64,000 nt of DNA from Ciona savignyi (GCA_000149265.1 CH002575.1:351245-415244), one strand, 5' to 3'; counted from the first letter of the stretch, positions 11,831 to 30,880 are shown. Program-made: numbers and translations. Notes: generated by a model from the letters alone, not told the origin.

Positions 11831-11914
11831 TTCGACTTGAAGTTCGACAACCACTCCGGTCGACACATATATATTAAAACAAGAAAATTAAAACATGTAC
11901 TAAACAGCTGGTCT

Positions 11915-12140
11915 CTTAGCGTTTCAGCACAATTTATTTCACTTTTGCTCGGTCAACCGCCTCGACAGCGACAACGAAACTGCCTTACCAAAAAGGTTCA
12001 ATCAAAAAGTATAGAAAATTAGGCAATCAAATCGGAGATATATAAACAAGAGAACAAACCAATATCAAATAATTTACGAAACAAGAAAGTAACGGAAAAT
12101 CGGCGAGCGTCCAAAAATGCAAAGAATTTCCATCAACGAC
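11915..12140 (-). repeat. Probable LTR/leader fragment of the gag-protease element
   Basis: It lies on the upstream side of the gag remnant. The same sequence occurs inverted at about 14690-14875: for example GCACAATTTATTTCACTTTTG here against CAGTGAAAAAAATTGTGC there, and AATGCAAAGAATTTCC against TTCTTTGCATTTTTGG. The LTR call is an inference from position and repetition. Confidence 0.5.
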
Positions 12141-12642
12141 ATAAAAATAATAGAAAACTTTGTACACTCATTAGGAATTCAGTGATTCAGTCTGGTGCTC
12201 GGAATACACTATGTTTATAACTTATCTGCAGACTTGGGATCCGATTGTCAGTGATGGGAATCCAGTGGGGCTAGTGTTTGGTGTCGGAATTAAATTACAA
12301 CTTAATATAAATTAAACGGTTTCAATATTTGATTTCATTTTAAATTCGAGGGCCAATACTTAATTCCTAATAAGTTATAATGGAATACCGAGACCCAACA
12401 CTAAATTCCCAATGAGTTATAATGGAATTCCTAGACGTAATATTGGGGTATTTCCGGATATAAATATTATTAATATTCACGTTTTTATAGAGTTTTCCCC
12501 AATTATTTCCTTGGATGTAGCCCTTGCAAATATCTACAATTTGATATAGAGTTTATATACAATAATCATGGTTGGCTATATGCACGGAACTTCTGAATAC
12601 AGATATAGGGTACTTATAAAGGCTACAACATATTCAAAGAAA

Positions 12643-12708
12643 CTAGTTTCGCACCTGCAACCTTTCGATTGAAAGGCGACGCACTTAACCGCTAGACCAA
12701 CCGGATAG
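12643..12708 (-). mobile_element. SINE family S, head fragment
   Basis: Only the tRNA-like head remains. Read on the minus strand it shows GGTTGGTCTAGCGGTTAAGT, then the hairpin-like CTTTCAATCGAAAGG and GGTTGCAGGTGCGAAAC. It may be a 5' remnant of a longer copy. Confidence 0.85.
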
Positions 12709-12955
12709 TTAATAAAATTGTCTAAGCTAAATAAATAAAATTGAATATGAGACAATTGGAATCTGAAGGTAATGAAGAAATAAGAAATATGGGGTAGGAA
12801 ATCAATATGCTGGGTTAGGGATAGTACCATAGGAAAATATATTCTGAATTTTATTTTTTTCAAAAATCTTAAGGTTTATCATACTTCTGCTACAGAAAGA
12901 AACTTAGTTTTAACATTGCATTTGTGACATTTTGACAACTTTCATGAAATAGACA

Positions 12956-18515
<5,560 letters not shown>

Positions 18516-19550
18516 AGGTTCGCAGAACAAATTGCCTTCTTTGTTTTTAGCTGGTGTTACTTTGTAAATCTAGCAAAATATTGGGCCTCTGATGGATATA
18601 TCACTATTGCAGTAACACGAAATGTTTAGCCACAACCAATGCCCCAGAACATAGCAAGACCAATTATGACTGAAATACTTACTTAAAGTGTTTGTTAAAT
18701 TTAAATTTTACCAAATGCTAAAGTATTTTTGCATCAAGTAATCCACAATCTTCTACCATTTTGTTGTCGTCCTGTTACTTTATGTACTTGCTGCCACGTC
18801 TAATGGTCAAAAATGCGACCTAAGTAAAAAAGAAAACAATTAAAAGCTGTAAAATCAAAAATATGTTCAAACCTCCAAAACAATTTATTTATTTTTTTGA
18901 TTTTGCTTCCAAGTGAAGTATTTTTTTGTTTAGTTGTGTCAAGTGTAGTTCTCTATAAAATGTGAATTAACGTTTTGTTACATTTATCGTACATTTGTTT
19001 TATGCAAAATCCACTGTGAAGATGGTATCATAAAGGTTTTTACTTGTTGTAAGTGCTCTCGGGGGAGACTGAGGTTAGCAGATGTCCGCCGAAATATTTA
19101 TTTAATTGATAGTCTGTGACAAAACCATTGTCAGACTTTGCTTCTTTTTTGAATGTTGTTGATGGGAATTTAGTCGATAAATCAGATAATTGCGCTAAAG
19201 CTCGTAAAATCATCGCTGACTATTAACGCCTTAAATTTAATCAAATTTGCGCGTTCGTATTTGCATATGCGTTGGCCAACGCGTTGATTATCTAAAACTT
19301 ATGGTATAGTCTATATTTTTTAAAAACGATTGCGTAAACCGTCTAGTTGCGGCCTTAATAAAAAAATCAAGGTCTTTTTTGGACGTACGGTATATAATAT
19401 TGTTTTTGATGTGCCGAAAAAGATTTAATTATGTTGAAAAGATGACATTCGATAGCATGTGTGTGGACCGTAACACAACTATCCATCTGTTAAGCTATAA
19501 TGGGTTCCTTTCGAATCAAATCTTTAATGTTCGATAGATTAGCTCGAAGT
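18516..19550. other. 3' flank of the TMEM185-like gene; no further gene seen
   Basis: The region probably includes the 3' UTR. ATTAAA at 18839 and AATAAA at 19357 are candidate polyadenylation signals. No ORF or repeat is recognised apart from simple AT-rich sequence. Confidence 0.5.
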
Positions 19551-19552
19551 GT

Positions 19553-19655
19553 TGCGGGATCGAAACTGGTCGCTAGGAAGTCGAGGTAATCTGATGATTA
19601 CTTCTGTGCGATCCCCCGTTTTCCGATTCACGGGGATAAACCTCAATATCCCATC
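19553..19655 (+). mobile_element. SINE family S, internally deleted fragment
   Basis: GATCGAAACTGGTCGCTAGG is joined directly to AGGTAATCTGATGATTACTT and the tail GGGGATAAACCTCAATATCC. The middle ~150 bp is missing. Confidence 0.75.
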
Positions 19656-20152
19656 CTCACTGTTTTCACCGAAAATCCCATAAATTTACCAACATGCAAA
19701 CTTTGAGGAAATATCCAAGCAGGGTAATTTTTTTAAAGGTGTTGGCTGTTGCGTAATGACTATTTAATGGTTTATTTAGTCGTATTTTAATAAAAGTAAT
19801 GTTCCCATATCTACACCAAACACGGAAGGCTATAACGTTTTCGCACCTTATGTTTATTGCTGGGTCTACCAATTCGACCGCCAAAACGCATCTGCTTAAC
19901 GAAAAGGTACATAAAATTAAACTTTACACACGTAATTCGTTGTTTTTATGTAAGATTGTGAAAACCAAATTTTTTTAATCGATTTCAATATTTTACAGAA
20001 GTTCGCATATTCCGACGTGAACTTTTGAAAACACGGTTATCAAGTTTCAATAGTTAACTTGCGAACCTTTTAGGTTCTGCTTGCAGACACGAGCGTTACA
20101 TACTTTGTATCAGAAATATCCAAAGTGCTATGGCATAGTAACTACTCTTAGG

Positions 20153-20437
20153 GATTAGGATATTCATGTTTATCCCCGTAAATGGGAAAACCAAAGGGGG
20201 TTAACACACGGGAAATCGTCAGATCACCTCGCGCCCACCGTCGGGTTACCGGAGCTGTTGCAGTGTGTTGTATATGATAGACACGTTCCTTCAATTTGGT
20301 AGGACCCATTAATCCGCTAGGTTCAGGCAATGTCCGTAAAGTGCCTTGCCCTATGACACAATTGACTAGCTAGCGAATAGTTTCGCACCTGCAACCTTTC
20401 GATTGAAAGGCAACGCACTTAACCGCTAGACCAACCG
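20153..20437 (-). mobile_element. SINE family S, near full length
   Basis: The antisense copy has all landmarks: tail ATTCATGTTTATCCCCGTAA, body GTCAGATCACCTCGCGCCCA and GTTCAGGCAATGTCCGTAAA, and head CTTAACCGCTAGACCAACCG. It produces a 60-residue ORF that is not a gene. Confidence 0.93.
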
Positions 20438-20442
20438 GCCGG

Positions 20443-20605
20443 ACTTAACCACCAGTTTGTGAAACATTCTGACTCTATGGTTTATATATATATGTTTATG
20501 GCAGAGAATCCTAACCAAAATTGGTATATTTTATACATCGTGTGTACAGTTTGCTTCTGCAAGCAGAAAAAGATGGGTCCTTCAGTTAACTGTTTCTCTG
20601 TAAGA
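20443..20605 (+). repeat. Dispersed repeat family B, copy 2
   Basis: CCACCAGTTTGTGAAACATT, TATTTTATACATCGTGTGTA and TTTGCTTCTGCAAGCAGAAA correspond in order to the copy at 905-1085. Confidence 0.5.
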
Positions 20606-20844
20606 ATAAACCCGATTTCCATGTTCGGTTAAATAAATATAATCCTGTCAGATTCGTGTACATTTACATCTCACCGACCAATATTACCTGCCTAAATACG
20701 GATTAAAAACTATTTCGATTCATCATTTTTCGAATCAAGTGGAAATCGGAGGTTAATCTAAAGTAAGTCGTTGGGATATTTACCAACAATCAGTTCATTT
20801 ACGTCTCCAACAACGTGTATTTTGACTTTTAGGTTTAAGATAGA

Positions 20845-20975
20845 TTAGGATATTAATTATCTTTATCTCTGTGAATGCAAAAACCCAGGTGCCTTTTTAC
20901 ACCAGTAATTGAAACACAACCTTGTGCTCCTTCTGGTTACATTTGGCAATAGCTATTGCAATGTGTTGTGTACGA
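20845..20975 (-). mobile_element. SINE family S, degraded tail fragment
   Basis: TAGGATATTAATTATCTTTA, then CTGTGAATGCAAAAACCCAG and CTATTGCAATGTGTTGTGTA, follow the order of the SINE tail in antisense, with heavy divergence. Confidence 0.5.
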
Positions 20976-21573
20976 TTAAGAAGAAATCGGTTAAAGATGG
21001 GTAGGCAATGGGTTTCTTTTTTTTCATCTTAAAACTCTTTTGATTTGTGTTGGTTTAAACTGTTCAGGTGTTCCACACACGCGCTGATCAATAGAAAGTT
21101 TTTTTGTGTTTGAATTGTATATTTTCGGGGTGGCAAGAGTAAATTGGGATATTTTACTTTTCTATCGTTTCTAGACAATTTTATTCTTTTAAATGATCCT
21201 TTAACATTTAAATATATTATCCGATCCAGAAAGCAGGTAAATCGTTGATACAATCCGATTTTATTTTTTACGCCTCCGTTATAGGCGTAAGTTCCCCTGG
21301 CTTGTCGCAGACAATTTCACGGCATGCTTATTGTGCATATATATGACTAAAAAATGTATGTTTAGCTTAAATTCTATAAACATTTATCATATTTCAAATT
21401 TGCATTAAAACCACATAAATATATCATAACAAAAAGACGGGTTATAAAATAACTTAGGTAAAATATCAGCTTGTAAGTGAGAATAACAGATCGGAAACTA
21501 AAGAAAATGCTACTGCGCATATTTCCAATGACCTTGTCTATAATACAACATAAAACTACAACAAAGGTTAAAT

Positions 21574-23487
21574 TTAAACCTTTTCGTAATCCAACAATAG
21601 CGATTGACAACCAGAGGCAATAAAGGAAAGAACCAAGAACAAAAGTACGATGCAGATAAACACATAGGTTATAATGATAATCCAGTAAGCAAAATAATAT
21701 ACAATGTAGTTACAGTAAGGAACATATTCATCCTCATGAAGATCAGCGTCGGTATTAGGGGGATATATGGAGAATACCCACACATTACCTATAAATGACA
21801 TTAAGTTAAAGTAATCAAACCCAAAAAATGATACCTAGTTAATTCCCTGCCAGTTGCTTTAAAATGCAGAAATCGCTTTTTTTTATGCATTTTTATAACA
21901 CATTTATGTTTGTGGTTCTTAGCATGTAAATTACAACATCAAAAATATTTTTCATTTATGCTTTGTCATAATTTTAAAATCTATACAAAAACTTATTCAA
22001 TTTGGGTGGTATGCGTGATTAAATGATTAAACTTACCGAGGATGAACCATGCCATGTAAAATATTCCAATGATGCCAAAACATATTTTGCCAGCCGTCCA
22101 TCTGGAGCTTTCTTTTTCCCCTTTGTGTTTAACATAACTCCAACAACAGTTGCCCCCTCCCGTTATAAACGCCAACACTCCGGACACAATCATCCATATG
22201 GGTAAATAATGCTGAAGAGGGCAGTCGTGCAGATGGACTGCTCCTGTGATAACGGTATGGTGAATCGCTGATTCGTTCAAGGTGTTAATAGCATTTGCGA
22301 TATACTTTTTACGTATATTCAGTTGTAAACTAAAAACGTACGTGTTTTTGCTTACAAACGATTTTCGCCCTACGCCCAAGAACATTTACCTTCTGCCATA
22401 GCTTCTACATGTTCCAAATGCAAGTTTCAACAATTGAAATAGGCGTCCAAATAATTTTCCCTCTTAATCTATTTATTATTTACAGTTGTGCTGTCTTCAA
22501 AACAACCAATTGACCGATAATGCACTGTATTCTTAACTACAGTATGTAATGATAATTGAAAAATAAGAAGTTGCACTGCTATCCATATAGTCAGTGCCAG
22601 TGTTATCGAAATAAGTTCAACAGACTGAATTGTTGTGGCTTATAAATGAATTCGAGTGGCGTAGTTAGTACAATTAAACGGATTTCCTAACCCAGACCAA
22701 ATAGTATTAACAGACTAAAACAATTCCAGCACGACAGAATTTAAACCGACAGATTAGTCTATAGTGGTTAAGTGCGTCGCTTTTCAGCTTAAGGGATGCA
22801 GGTTCGAAACTGGTCGCTAGCTAGTCAGTTATGTCCTTAGTCAGTTGTGGCACGGCACTTTACGGACATTGCCTGAGGCAAGCGGCTTACTGGGTTCTAC
22901 TAAATCGAAGTAACGTGTGAATCATACTTAACACACTGCAATGGCTCCGGTAACCCGACGGTGGGCGCGAGGTGATCTGACGATTGCCCGTGTGTTAACC
23001 CCCTTAGTTTTCCCACTCACGGAGATAAACATGAATATCCTATCCTATTCTAAACCTCTATTCTTCACATATAAAATGAGTACGTCCCCTGCCCGTCACA
23101 CCGGTAACCAGCATAAGTCAGGCACGGATTACTGCATATTCACGGATAGTTCAAGGTGTACTTTTGGCTACGAGTAGCCAAGCTCTAGCATTGTAAACCT
23201 CGATTATTACATTAAAAAGGCAGGGGTGCCAGAACGGCACAAATTAAATAAGGTTTTTAGTTCTTGGTAGAGTGGTTTCTTACCTATAACTACCATTGCA
23301 ACCGGTAGTACCAAACTCATGATACATCCCACAATGCAGAAAACTGTAATAGAAGATAAAACACCGTTGACATCATACAAAAACTTTTATATATAATCTT
23401 AGAAATTTACAGAACCATCACAGAAAACTTACCAGGGGCGCATAAGCAAGCCGTTATCTTAGACATACCCTCATTAAAACTCGTCAT
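21574..23487 (-). CDS. TMEM272-like four-pass membrane protein, 4 coding exons
   Basis: Reading leftward, the coding exons are 23433-23487, 23284-23343, 22037-22243 and 21574-21788. All borders are GT-AG and phases agree, giving 178 residues. There are four hydrophobic segments: exon 2 (IVGCIMSLVLPVAMVVIG), two in exon 3 (YLPIWMIVSGVLAFITGGG; ICFGIIGIFYMAWFILG) and one in exon 4 (YYFAYWIIIITYVFICIV). Between the first two lies AVHLHDCPLQ, and after the third NVWVFSIYPPN. These are the hallmarks, as I know them, of invertebrate 'transmembrane protein 272-like' proteins, whose function is unknown. The gene follows the dynein heavy chain on the same strand, with about 700 bp between the dynein stop and this ATG, too far for the near-zero spacing typical of tunicate operons. 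A CAG five bases before the ATG could be a 5' UTR or spliced-leader acceptor. AATAAA on the minus strand near 21260 is a plausible polyadenylation signal. Confidence 0.78.
22753..23045 (+). mobile_element. SINE family S in TMEM272-like intron 2
   Basis: The near-complete sense copy shows GTGGTTAAGTGCGTCGCTTT, GGATGCAGGTTCGAAACTGG, CACTTTACGGACATTGCCTG and CGGAGATAAACATGAATATC. It lies between coding exons 22037-22243 and 23284-23343, antisense to the gene. Confidence 0.9.
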
Positions 23488-24191
23488 GATAGCTGGTTTA
23501 GTCAATTGCTTACTCGATATTTAAATACGCTATCTTTACGTCCTTAAATTAAAAGGTTAAACTTACAATAGCTTTATGCAGCATTATTTGACTGATACTA
23601 ACTGTCGTGGCAGGATTGTAGCATCTGTCTGTAACGCAGTCTCTTAAAATTTCTCGGGAGACAAAAGGAAATAAAAGACAAGGAAAAACACTCAGTCAAG
23701 TATTTCCTGGAATACATCAGTGTTGTGGCAAATTTTAAATATTTTGCATTGCCGGGCCCAAATACGCCTTTCTGCTATAGTTACTAATATCAGACCTAGA
23801 CTAAGTTTAAAAAAAGTTGGTTTAGGCCATTCTCATGCGCTCTGAAAAGAAAGGAACTGAAAAACACTGTTTCAACTTTATCTTGTCGCACACTGAATAC
23901 GATATGTACGTAGGTGTAATACTTTTAATTTCGTGGTGCCATACTCGACGATCAAGGAGGCCTAATGTGCAAAATATAAATTATATGAAAAGGAGCGATT
24001 CAAATGGAAGTCTATTAAAATACAACTGAACAATGCGAGTAACATTAAATAATTTAAAAAAATAAACACAGCACTAAGTTTTACAGTATATTAGAGTATA
24101 AGAGATAGTTAATAATATGCAAAACACATGTGTCTATTCTTTAGTGCAGAGCATAACAGAACACACATCATGACAGGCTGTTACAAATGGA
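23488..24191. other. Intergenic region between the dynein stop and the TMEM272-like start
   Basis: It must contain the dynein 3' UTR and the promoter or 5' UTR of the TMEM272-like gene. A minus-strand ATTAAA lies near 23925. I see no repeat or coding exon. Confidence 0.5.
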
Positions 24192-27100
24192 TTACACGCT
24201 AAGCAAAAGAGCGACCCCGGAAAGAATCCATTTAGAGCGGGTTTCCCTTGATTTCAAGTTGAAAGTCCAGATAAATGTTGGTCCTCGTTCCCTCGTTCTG
24301 TACAGAGGGCACTCGTACACGTTCTTAGTCTCAAGTCGGTCTACCAGGATCGCTTTAACAAACACAACCGGCACTGGCGCTGTAAGCTCCTTCAATCGAG
24401 CCTCAGCAAGGAATCCTGTCAGATTGTTATAATTCCATTTAGTATTCCACAGAATAGAAAAGTTTAATTTAGTTGTGTAAATAGTTTCTTCATTACAAAA
24501 CCAAAGTTATTGGGACAATACCGTTGTTTAAGTATGTTATTAACGTATTAATCACTTATTTTACTTGGCATAATAAAAACTAATAACCCAGAGAAGTAAC
24601 ACTTTTTTCACAACACTTAAAAGCGCACCTGTTTGTGTGTCCCATTTAGCGCCCTCCAAAAAAAGCCCATGAACATATGCGCCCTCTCGCGGTGGGTGGC
24701 TGAAGTCTTCTTTTGATTTCTTTGTCACATCCACGGACAGCACCATCTTATCGAGCGGCCATTCGTTTTTCCGCGCCATGCTCTGGGAATACAGACACAT
24801 CACAATGTTAATTCTACAGTGGTGATAAACACGAAGATGGGAAAGTTTCAAAATATCCCACGGTCATTCCTAGTATCGGATTACATACGTCATTCACAGT
24901 AGCGGGTTGAATACTAAGTTTTTAAACGAACTATAATATATTTAAAGCTATTGGATTTGAAGTAACTTCCGGTTCATCAATATTTGGTACCTGTGAACTA
25001 TATAATCAGCCACGCACAAACACTAATTGTTCAGATAAATTTGTAAAATTACGCCCAGAAAAACGACGTGATTTATGTTTCCAGTATATTAAGAAATCGA
25101 CAGTATCCCAAGCATTCATTTCATTTACGATATTTGTCTATTTTACATGCATACACGAGCACATATATACCAAGATACCTGCATAACTGCAGTTAGAAAT
25201 GACTGCGGGTTAAACAAACCACCCAACCACACAACTGCTGGTAATATCAGGTCGTGGGTCCACGTATCAAGTTCTCTACATCGAACTAGCACATCTGCAT
25301 ACCTGCATAAAAAGCAATTACGAAAATACAATATGGGTCTAAGAGCTGTTAATTTTAATATTAAATATGGTAACGACATTGTTTTTTTCTATGTATTTGC
25401 ACATGTTTCTAGATAAGATTGTCTAACTAAATGCCATCATTTCTCGTTTACTTTGTTTATGAAATAGACAATTTTTATTAAAACAAGTAGATATTAACAC
25501 GATCGTCATATGTCATACGCATAATACCAAAACGGATTGGGATTATGATGTTACTAACTGTACTTTATACAAAAAAGATATTCATGTTAAAACTATACTT
25601 GGCCGTAAATCACAACAATTATCTTTATCTTGTCATACCTTTAAACCGTTTGAACATACTGCACGCGGGTAACTTACCACAGCCCAAGTGAGTACAACGA
25701 CGGGTAAGAGATCCTCGACCACGAAGTTGGAACTTTATCAAGGAAAAGCGCGTTTTGTATTTCTTCCATTTCCGAACTGATGGTCAACTCACCCTTCAAT
25801 CCCAGGTCCAGTTCTTTCAATGACCGCCTGCAAATGAAAGTATTAAATTAAGTCGTGAATATATAGTCAATCAAAAACAATGCAACGATGAGAAAACGTA
25901 CCTTATCTAAAATGGTAAACCTTTATCAATGCGAACTCTGATTAACCACACTAGTTTCCAAGTTATGAATAGTAAAAAAATAAATGTTAATTCCACAGAA
26001 TTGTTATGACTATATCAAAAAGTTTTACCTGCACACTGATATAGACATTTTGCACTACATATACCTTATCTCACGTATCAGAGTGTTCATTCGTTCACAC
26101 TCTTGAAAGCACACGAGAATATATGGAGTTCTTTCTTGCGTCTTCGCTGTAATCTCTGCCATTGTAAACTCTTCCGGAAGTTTTTCCAGAATTTCATCCA
26201 ATGAGGATTTCACCATTTCTTCCATACTTGAGTTGCTGTCGCCACCTTGTGAGCCTTCTCTGGGCTGAATTTCCAGTACGGTGCGGAAGAGGTGATCCGA
26301 TGTGACTGTGAGAATGCCGACCTCAGCGTTCGGATGCAAACCATATAGCACCGGACTCTCAGGAGGCAGCATCTCATCCACGTATCGGTGGTATCCTTTG
26401 TAGTCCATGTTCGGAGGCACAGGGAAGCCAGGACTTAAGAATAATTCAGAATCCAACTAAACATAATGAAAATAATCTGAGTTGATAGCGTAATTGGCTT
26501 TCATTGTTACCAAAAAGAATTTAAAAAGAAGACTTAAAATTACCAACAATAAACACATTAGCTACTTGGATATTGGCTTGTGGTATTCTATCGCTTACCC
26601 ACATAATAATAACATTAGTTTTTTACAACACCCCCACCCTGGAGATAAACACAAATACGTAGTAATTGCTCGAAGCACAAACAAAGGAATAATACATGTA
26701 AAAATGAGTTAATGTATTTACCTGCTCCTGGTCCATATAGACTTCCAAGTAAGTTCTGCATAGTCTCCTGTCCCAGTCATCAGTGATATGACCGCCATAC
26801 ATGATTTCACCAAACAAGTAACGTAGATCTGTCCAAGGAACCTGAAATTTGTGTTAAAAACAAGTTAATTTGTATACAGATTTATGGCCACGTTGGTTAT
26901 TTGTTTTTAACTGTTGTTTTTACAACTGCTCTATTTTATGTGCTTGTTGACTAATTTCCACACAAGATATTTAACATAGAAAGAATTGAATCAGCGAATC
27001 CTAGAAAACGAATTCAAAATACTTACCTTCGGGTTAGCTTCAAGGTAGTTGTACAGAACATTAACTGAGATTGTAAGATCACCAGTGTTAAAAGGATAGG

Positions 27101-30100
27101 AACGATTCCAGCCCTGTATGTTATAAATACATGCTTAATTCCTGGTAAAACACTATTCAATAGGAATAATTAATACTGCATGTTGGTTCAGTCCTACCAT
27201 GTAGTTGGGCACAATTAGAGTCGCATAAAAAAGAGTCATTATTGCATAATAGCAGAGTAAGAGTTAGAAGAGGTGGTTATGCCCAACTGATAAAAGAGCC
27301 AATCAGCTTTTCGACCAATATTCTTGACAGTTGTATTGCTGAGTGCAGTATTTGCAGAATATTGAATTAAAAAACACTTTTTTAAAGAATGAAGTATTAT
27401 GCAATAATGCAACAGCTTTTCTGGTCCGACTTTTGCCTAAATCTTGTATTAATATCCTATCGTAACATGAAGAACACCAAAGGTTACCTGCGGACCAAAC
27501 TTTCTTCTCTCAGCGACCGCAGAATGAAAATAACACAAGGAAAACAAGATTGACTTGAACTCACTTTCTTTAGCACACATTTCAAGAGTATCCTATAAAA
27601 AGAAATATAATACCGGCTAGGTAGTTTAAAGTGTAACGTAACAGATTATAAATTGAAACACAAGAGATTAAACCTGCGGTGACCTAGTTTGTTCTATTCT
27701 TGGGTAGGATCCTTAGCGGAAATTGCCTAAACCCAGTGTATTTAAGGGTAAACAAAATGTGCAGTATGTCAGCATAGCAATCAATACACTTAAAAAGGTG
27801 GGTACGGGATAATTTGACGAATAGCAATGTAATACATATAATTATCCTTTCTATTTAATCCCATCTTTAATTTGTGAGTTGTAACTCTTAGATACCTTTT
27901 AGTTAATCCAATCATTATGGCTGCACAAGACATTTTTGTACCTGATTGAAGTTATCAAGTGCAGAATGAAGATTGGCCGTCATTCCTGTTGGGGGTTCAT
28001 TTGTAATCTTGATCGCATTTTCCAGGATACCTTGTGGAATGACGTGCATGTCTGCTGTTGGAGGGGGTTCCGCACTGATGAACACTCGGTAATTAGGATG
28101 AGCTGTCTCAGCGTTTGTCTCCATAAGATCATCAAGGCGAGAGAGCCATTTTGCTAAAAACAGAAAGTGTAAGATGAAAATTACCATTTTCATCGGCAGT
28201 GAATGAAAGTCCTACAATATAGAATATGAGCTACTGGTATCAAGCCTGTTTACCACGTTTTATTTTTTCTATGATTATTTTTTACATACTTTCCAGGTAT
28301 TTTTTAAATTAAACTTCAAAACCAACTCTAAACGTGATAACACACTTTCTTTCACAAGAAACCTACCAACAAGGTGTACGTTTTGCAGTACAACCCAGTG
28401 ACCGTGATGTGCAGCGACACCAAGTGCCTCCTCTGCAACCACTTCTTGTCCTTGTCCGAGAGAAACATTGTGGAAATTCTTTTCCTCATTCGAGTAGCCA
28501 AGTTTCTTACCTGAGTAAGAAAAGGTCGATTGTAATTTCTCAAAGATCAATTACCTGTCGCTTTACTTGGATTCACGATAAATAAATATATATATCATAA
28601 GCAAAGAAAGCTGACAAGTTACACAATAATTTAGTTAATACTACCAAGAGCTTCAACATCTTTAAGTGGATCAACACCCGGAGACAGAACAAAGAGATTG
28701 GAATTGATTTTGAGCTTTCATCAAAAGTTTTTTTGATTTCGATTGCTCGGTTTTCCACATACTTTCCACCTAACTGCATTTCAATGAACACTCTGGAAAA
28801 TAAACAGAAACAATCATTATTGATGATAAATGATTTAACACGTGGTCTTAAGCAAGTTGGTTGTGTTCTTAGGCATGTCCCAGACCTCACCTAAACAGAG
28901 TAGTAATAGGTTGAACATTTTTTAGGGATTGTTTTGCCACACTTTTATAGTAATGAATATTAGAGCAATTAGTTTAAAACAAGCAAAATTACAGTGTAGT
29001 TAAAACATTGCGAGCATCCAATATTATGCTGTATTAATTAAAATTAAGATTATATTCTAATACCTCAAAGCATAGGTCATCCTATCTGGTCTCAATGTTC
29101 GGAGGATGCAGAGTTGTTGGATTATTGGTTTGTTCTTCCACTCCTGAGGAAGCTTTTCTTTTTCTGGAGCCTCGCTGTCAACCAACTTTTTCCACCGCTT
29201 CGGTGATCCCTCAATGTCGCGATCCAAGTTAAGAAATTCATCGAGAAGGGACATTGCTTTGATGACTCCCCAAGCCTAAAATGTTGATTTTGGATAGTTA
29301 ATATAGTTTTGGATAAGTAAAATTCTAATGAGCTGCTTTAAAATTTATTCCAACCATAATAAAAGCTCACATGCACAGGCATCTATACCAAAAAAAAATT
29401 CCATCCATGGGACCAAAGCAACCCACTACATGACTTCCATCATAATAGGCTAATATAAGAGATTGTTTGGAAATCTTAACTAAGGTTTAATTATCCCAGC
29501 GCAAATACGTATTCAAGCTTTAGCCAAAAATTTTTGGGGATTGAACTGGAGAAAATAAGCTCCAAATTGAAATATTTTAGATTAATTTAAAAAAAAGTTG
29601 CAAAAATTATTATGTCAAGATAATTTATATAGATATCTAAAAGTTCTAAAATAATTTTAACAGTGTGTTTTACCTTATTTTTTATTGTCAATAATATTAT
29701 ACACATTCTGTCCGGCCCGTTGGTCTAACGGTTAAGTGCGTCGCCTTTCAATCAAAAGGTTGAAGGTGCGAAACTGGTCGCTAGCTAGTCGGTTGTGTCC
29801 TTGGGCAAGGCACTTTACGGACATTGCCTGAGCCCAGCGGATTAATGGGTTCTACCAAATTGAAGGAACATGTCTATCATATACAACACACTGCAATAGC
29901 TCCGGTAACCCGACGATGGGCGCGAGGTGATCTGACGATTGCCCGTGTGTTAACCCCCTTGGTTTTCCCATTCACGGGGATAAAGATGAATATCCTATCC
30001 TATCAAGAAACTCAAAGATTTTGGAAAGACAATTAATAGAGATGGCCCAAGGTAAATGGATTAATGGGTTCTTTTAAAATAAACAGTTATGATGTGTAAT

Positions 30101-30880
30101 CAACTGATAATCGGTGTGACAGCAGTAGTAATTGTGAATGATAAAATGTGATAATATTTCATGGGACTAAACACAGAGAGCGCTTCGACTAATAATGAAA
30201 AACAACTATTTAGTGATGCTGTTTGACATTTTTCTGGATAAAGGGTTTATTTTTTATTTACAATTTATGAATCTATTATGGAGCCAGACAATACAATATT
30301 TTGGCTCCCAGAAAATTTGTGTTCTACCTGGTTAGTAAGAAAGTCCACAGGACTGGTCATGGGTTGGCCGGTTGGGAAACGAAGCAAAGTTTCCAAATCT
30401 TTTGATGAAATAGCACCACACATCTGTAGAACTTGAAAGGTAACCTGAAAGGAGTCTTTTATCATTGTTATCCTTTTACTAACAAGTAGCTGGGTTCGAA
30501 AATATAACCTTCCAGCAATACAATGTCCAACTTGGCCACCCACATGGATGGTTAAAGTCTAATTTCCATAATATAATTACAACTTCTATTTTAGTTATCG
30601 TACACTACATTTGTAATGAATAATTTAAAATAGACGGTTGGACATTAAATTTGTTTGGTTGTGGTCCTGTGGGAAGAGCTGTAAGTGATGATGCAAAAAC
30701 TACAAAAATTTGCTAAAATACCAATGCTGTGAATATCAACTTGTCTTTTTCAAAGAGTCCTCGACTGGTGTATGCAAATGTTTCATATGTCACGCTATCA
30801 ATCAAACTCATCACACGTTCGTCAACTGCTTCAAACTTTTCCGTTAGCTCAATCGATCGAATAAACACTCCTTTGAAAGC
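24192..30880 (-). CDS. Dynein heavy chain, AAA6 and C-terminal domain (exons 55-68); exon 58 has broken frame
   Basis: Exons are 30722-30880, 30328-30444, 29064-29275, 28645-28792, 28367-28510, 27942-28153, 27488-27592, 27027-27113, 26722-26841, 26065-26456, 25678-25827, 25179-25302, 24629-24782 and 24192-24415. Family signatures include [69 protein letters not shown] (across exons 59-60), [62 protein letters not shown] and [18 protein letters not shown]. Exon 58 changes frame just before [16 protein letters not shown]: one base is missing near CCAATCTC, or two are extra. The stop TAA is at 24192-24194. The end of the protein fits the DNAH9/11/17 group. Confidence 0.95.

Noticed and set aside
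12350..12450. Two-copy ~41-bp tandem duplication (AGTTATAATGGAAT)
   Set aside because: Only two diverged copies. It may be chance within AT-rich sequence or part of the adjacent LTR-like remnant.
20148..20330. [12 protein letters not shown]... and its relatives at 22941, 29824 and 35833
   Set aside because: These are chance frames within SINE copies in either orientation.
24187..24432. Plus-strand ORF opposite the last dynein exon
   Set aside because: It is a shadow of the strongly conserved minus-strand coding exon. The same holds for 28334-28585, 34516-34776, 53098-53415, 60228-60536 and 63511-63834.
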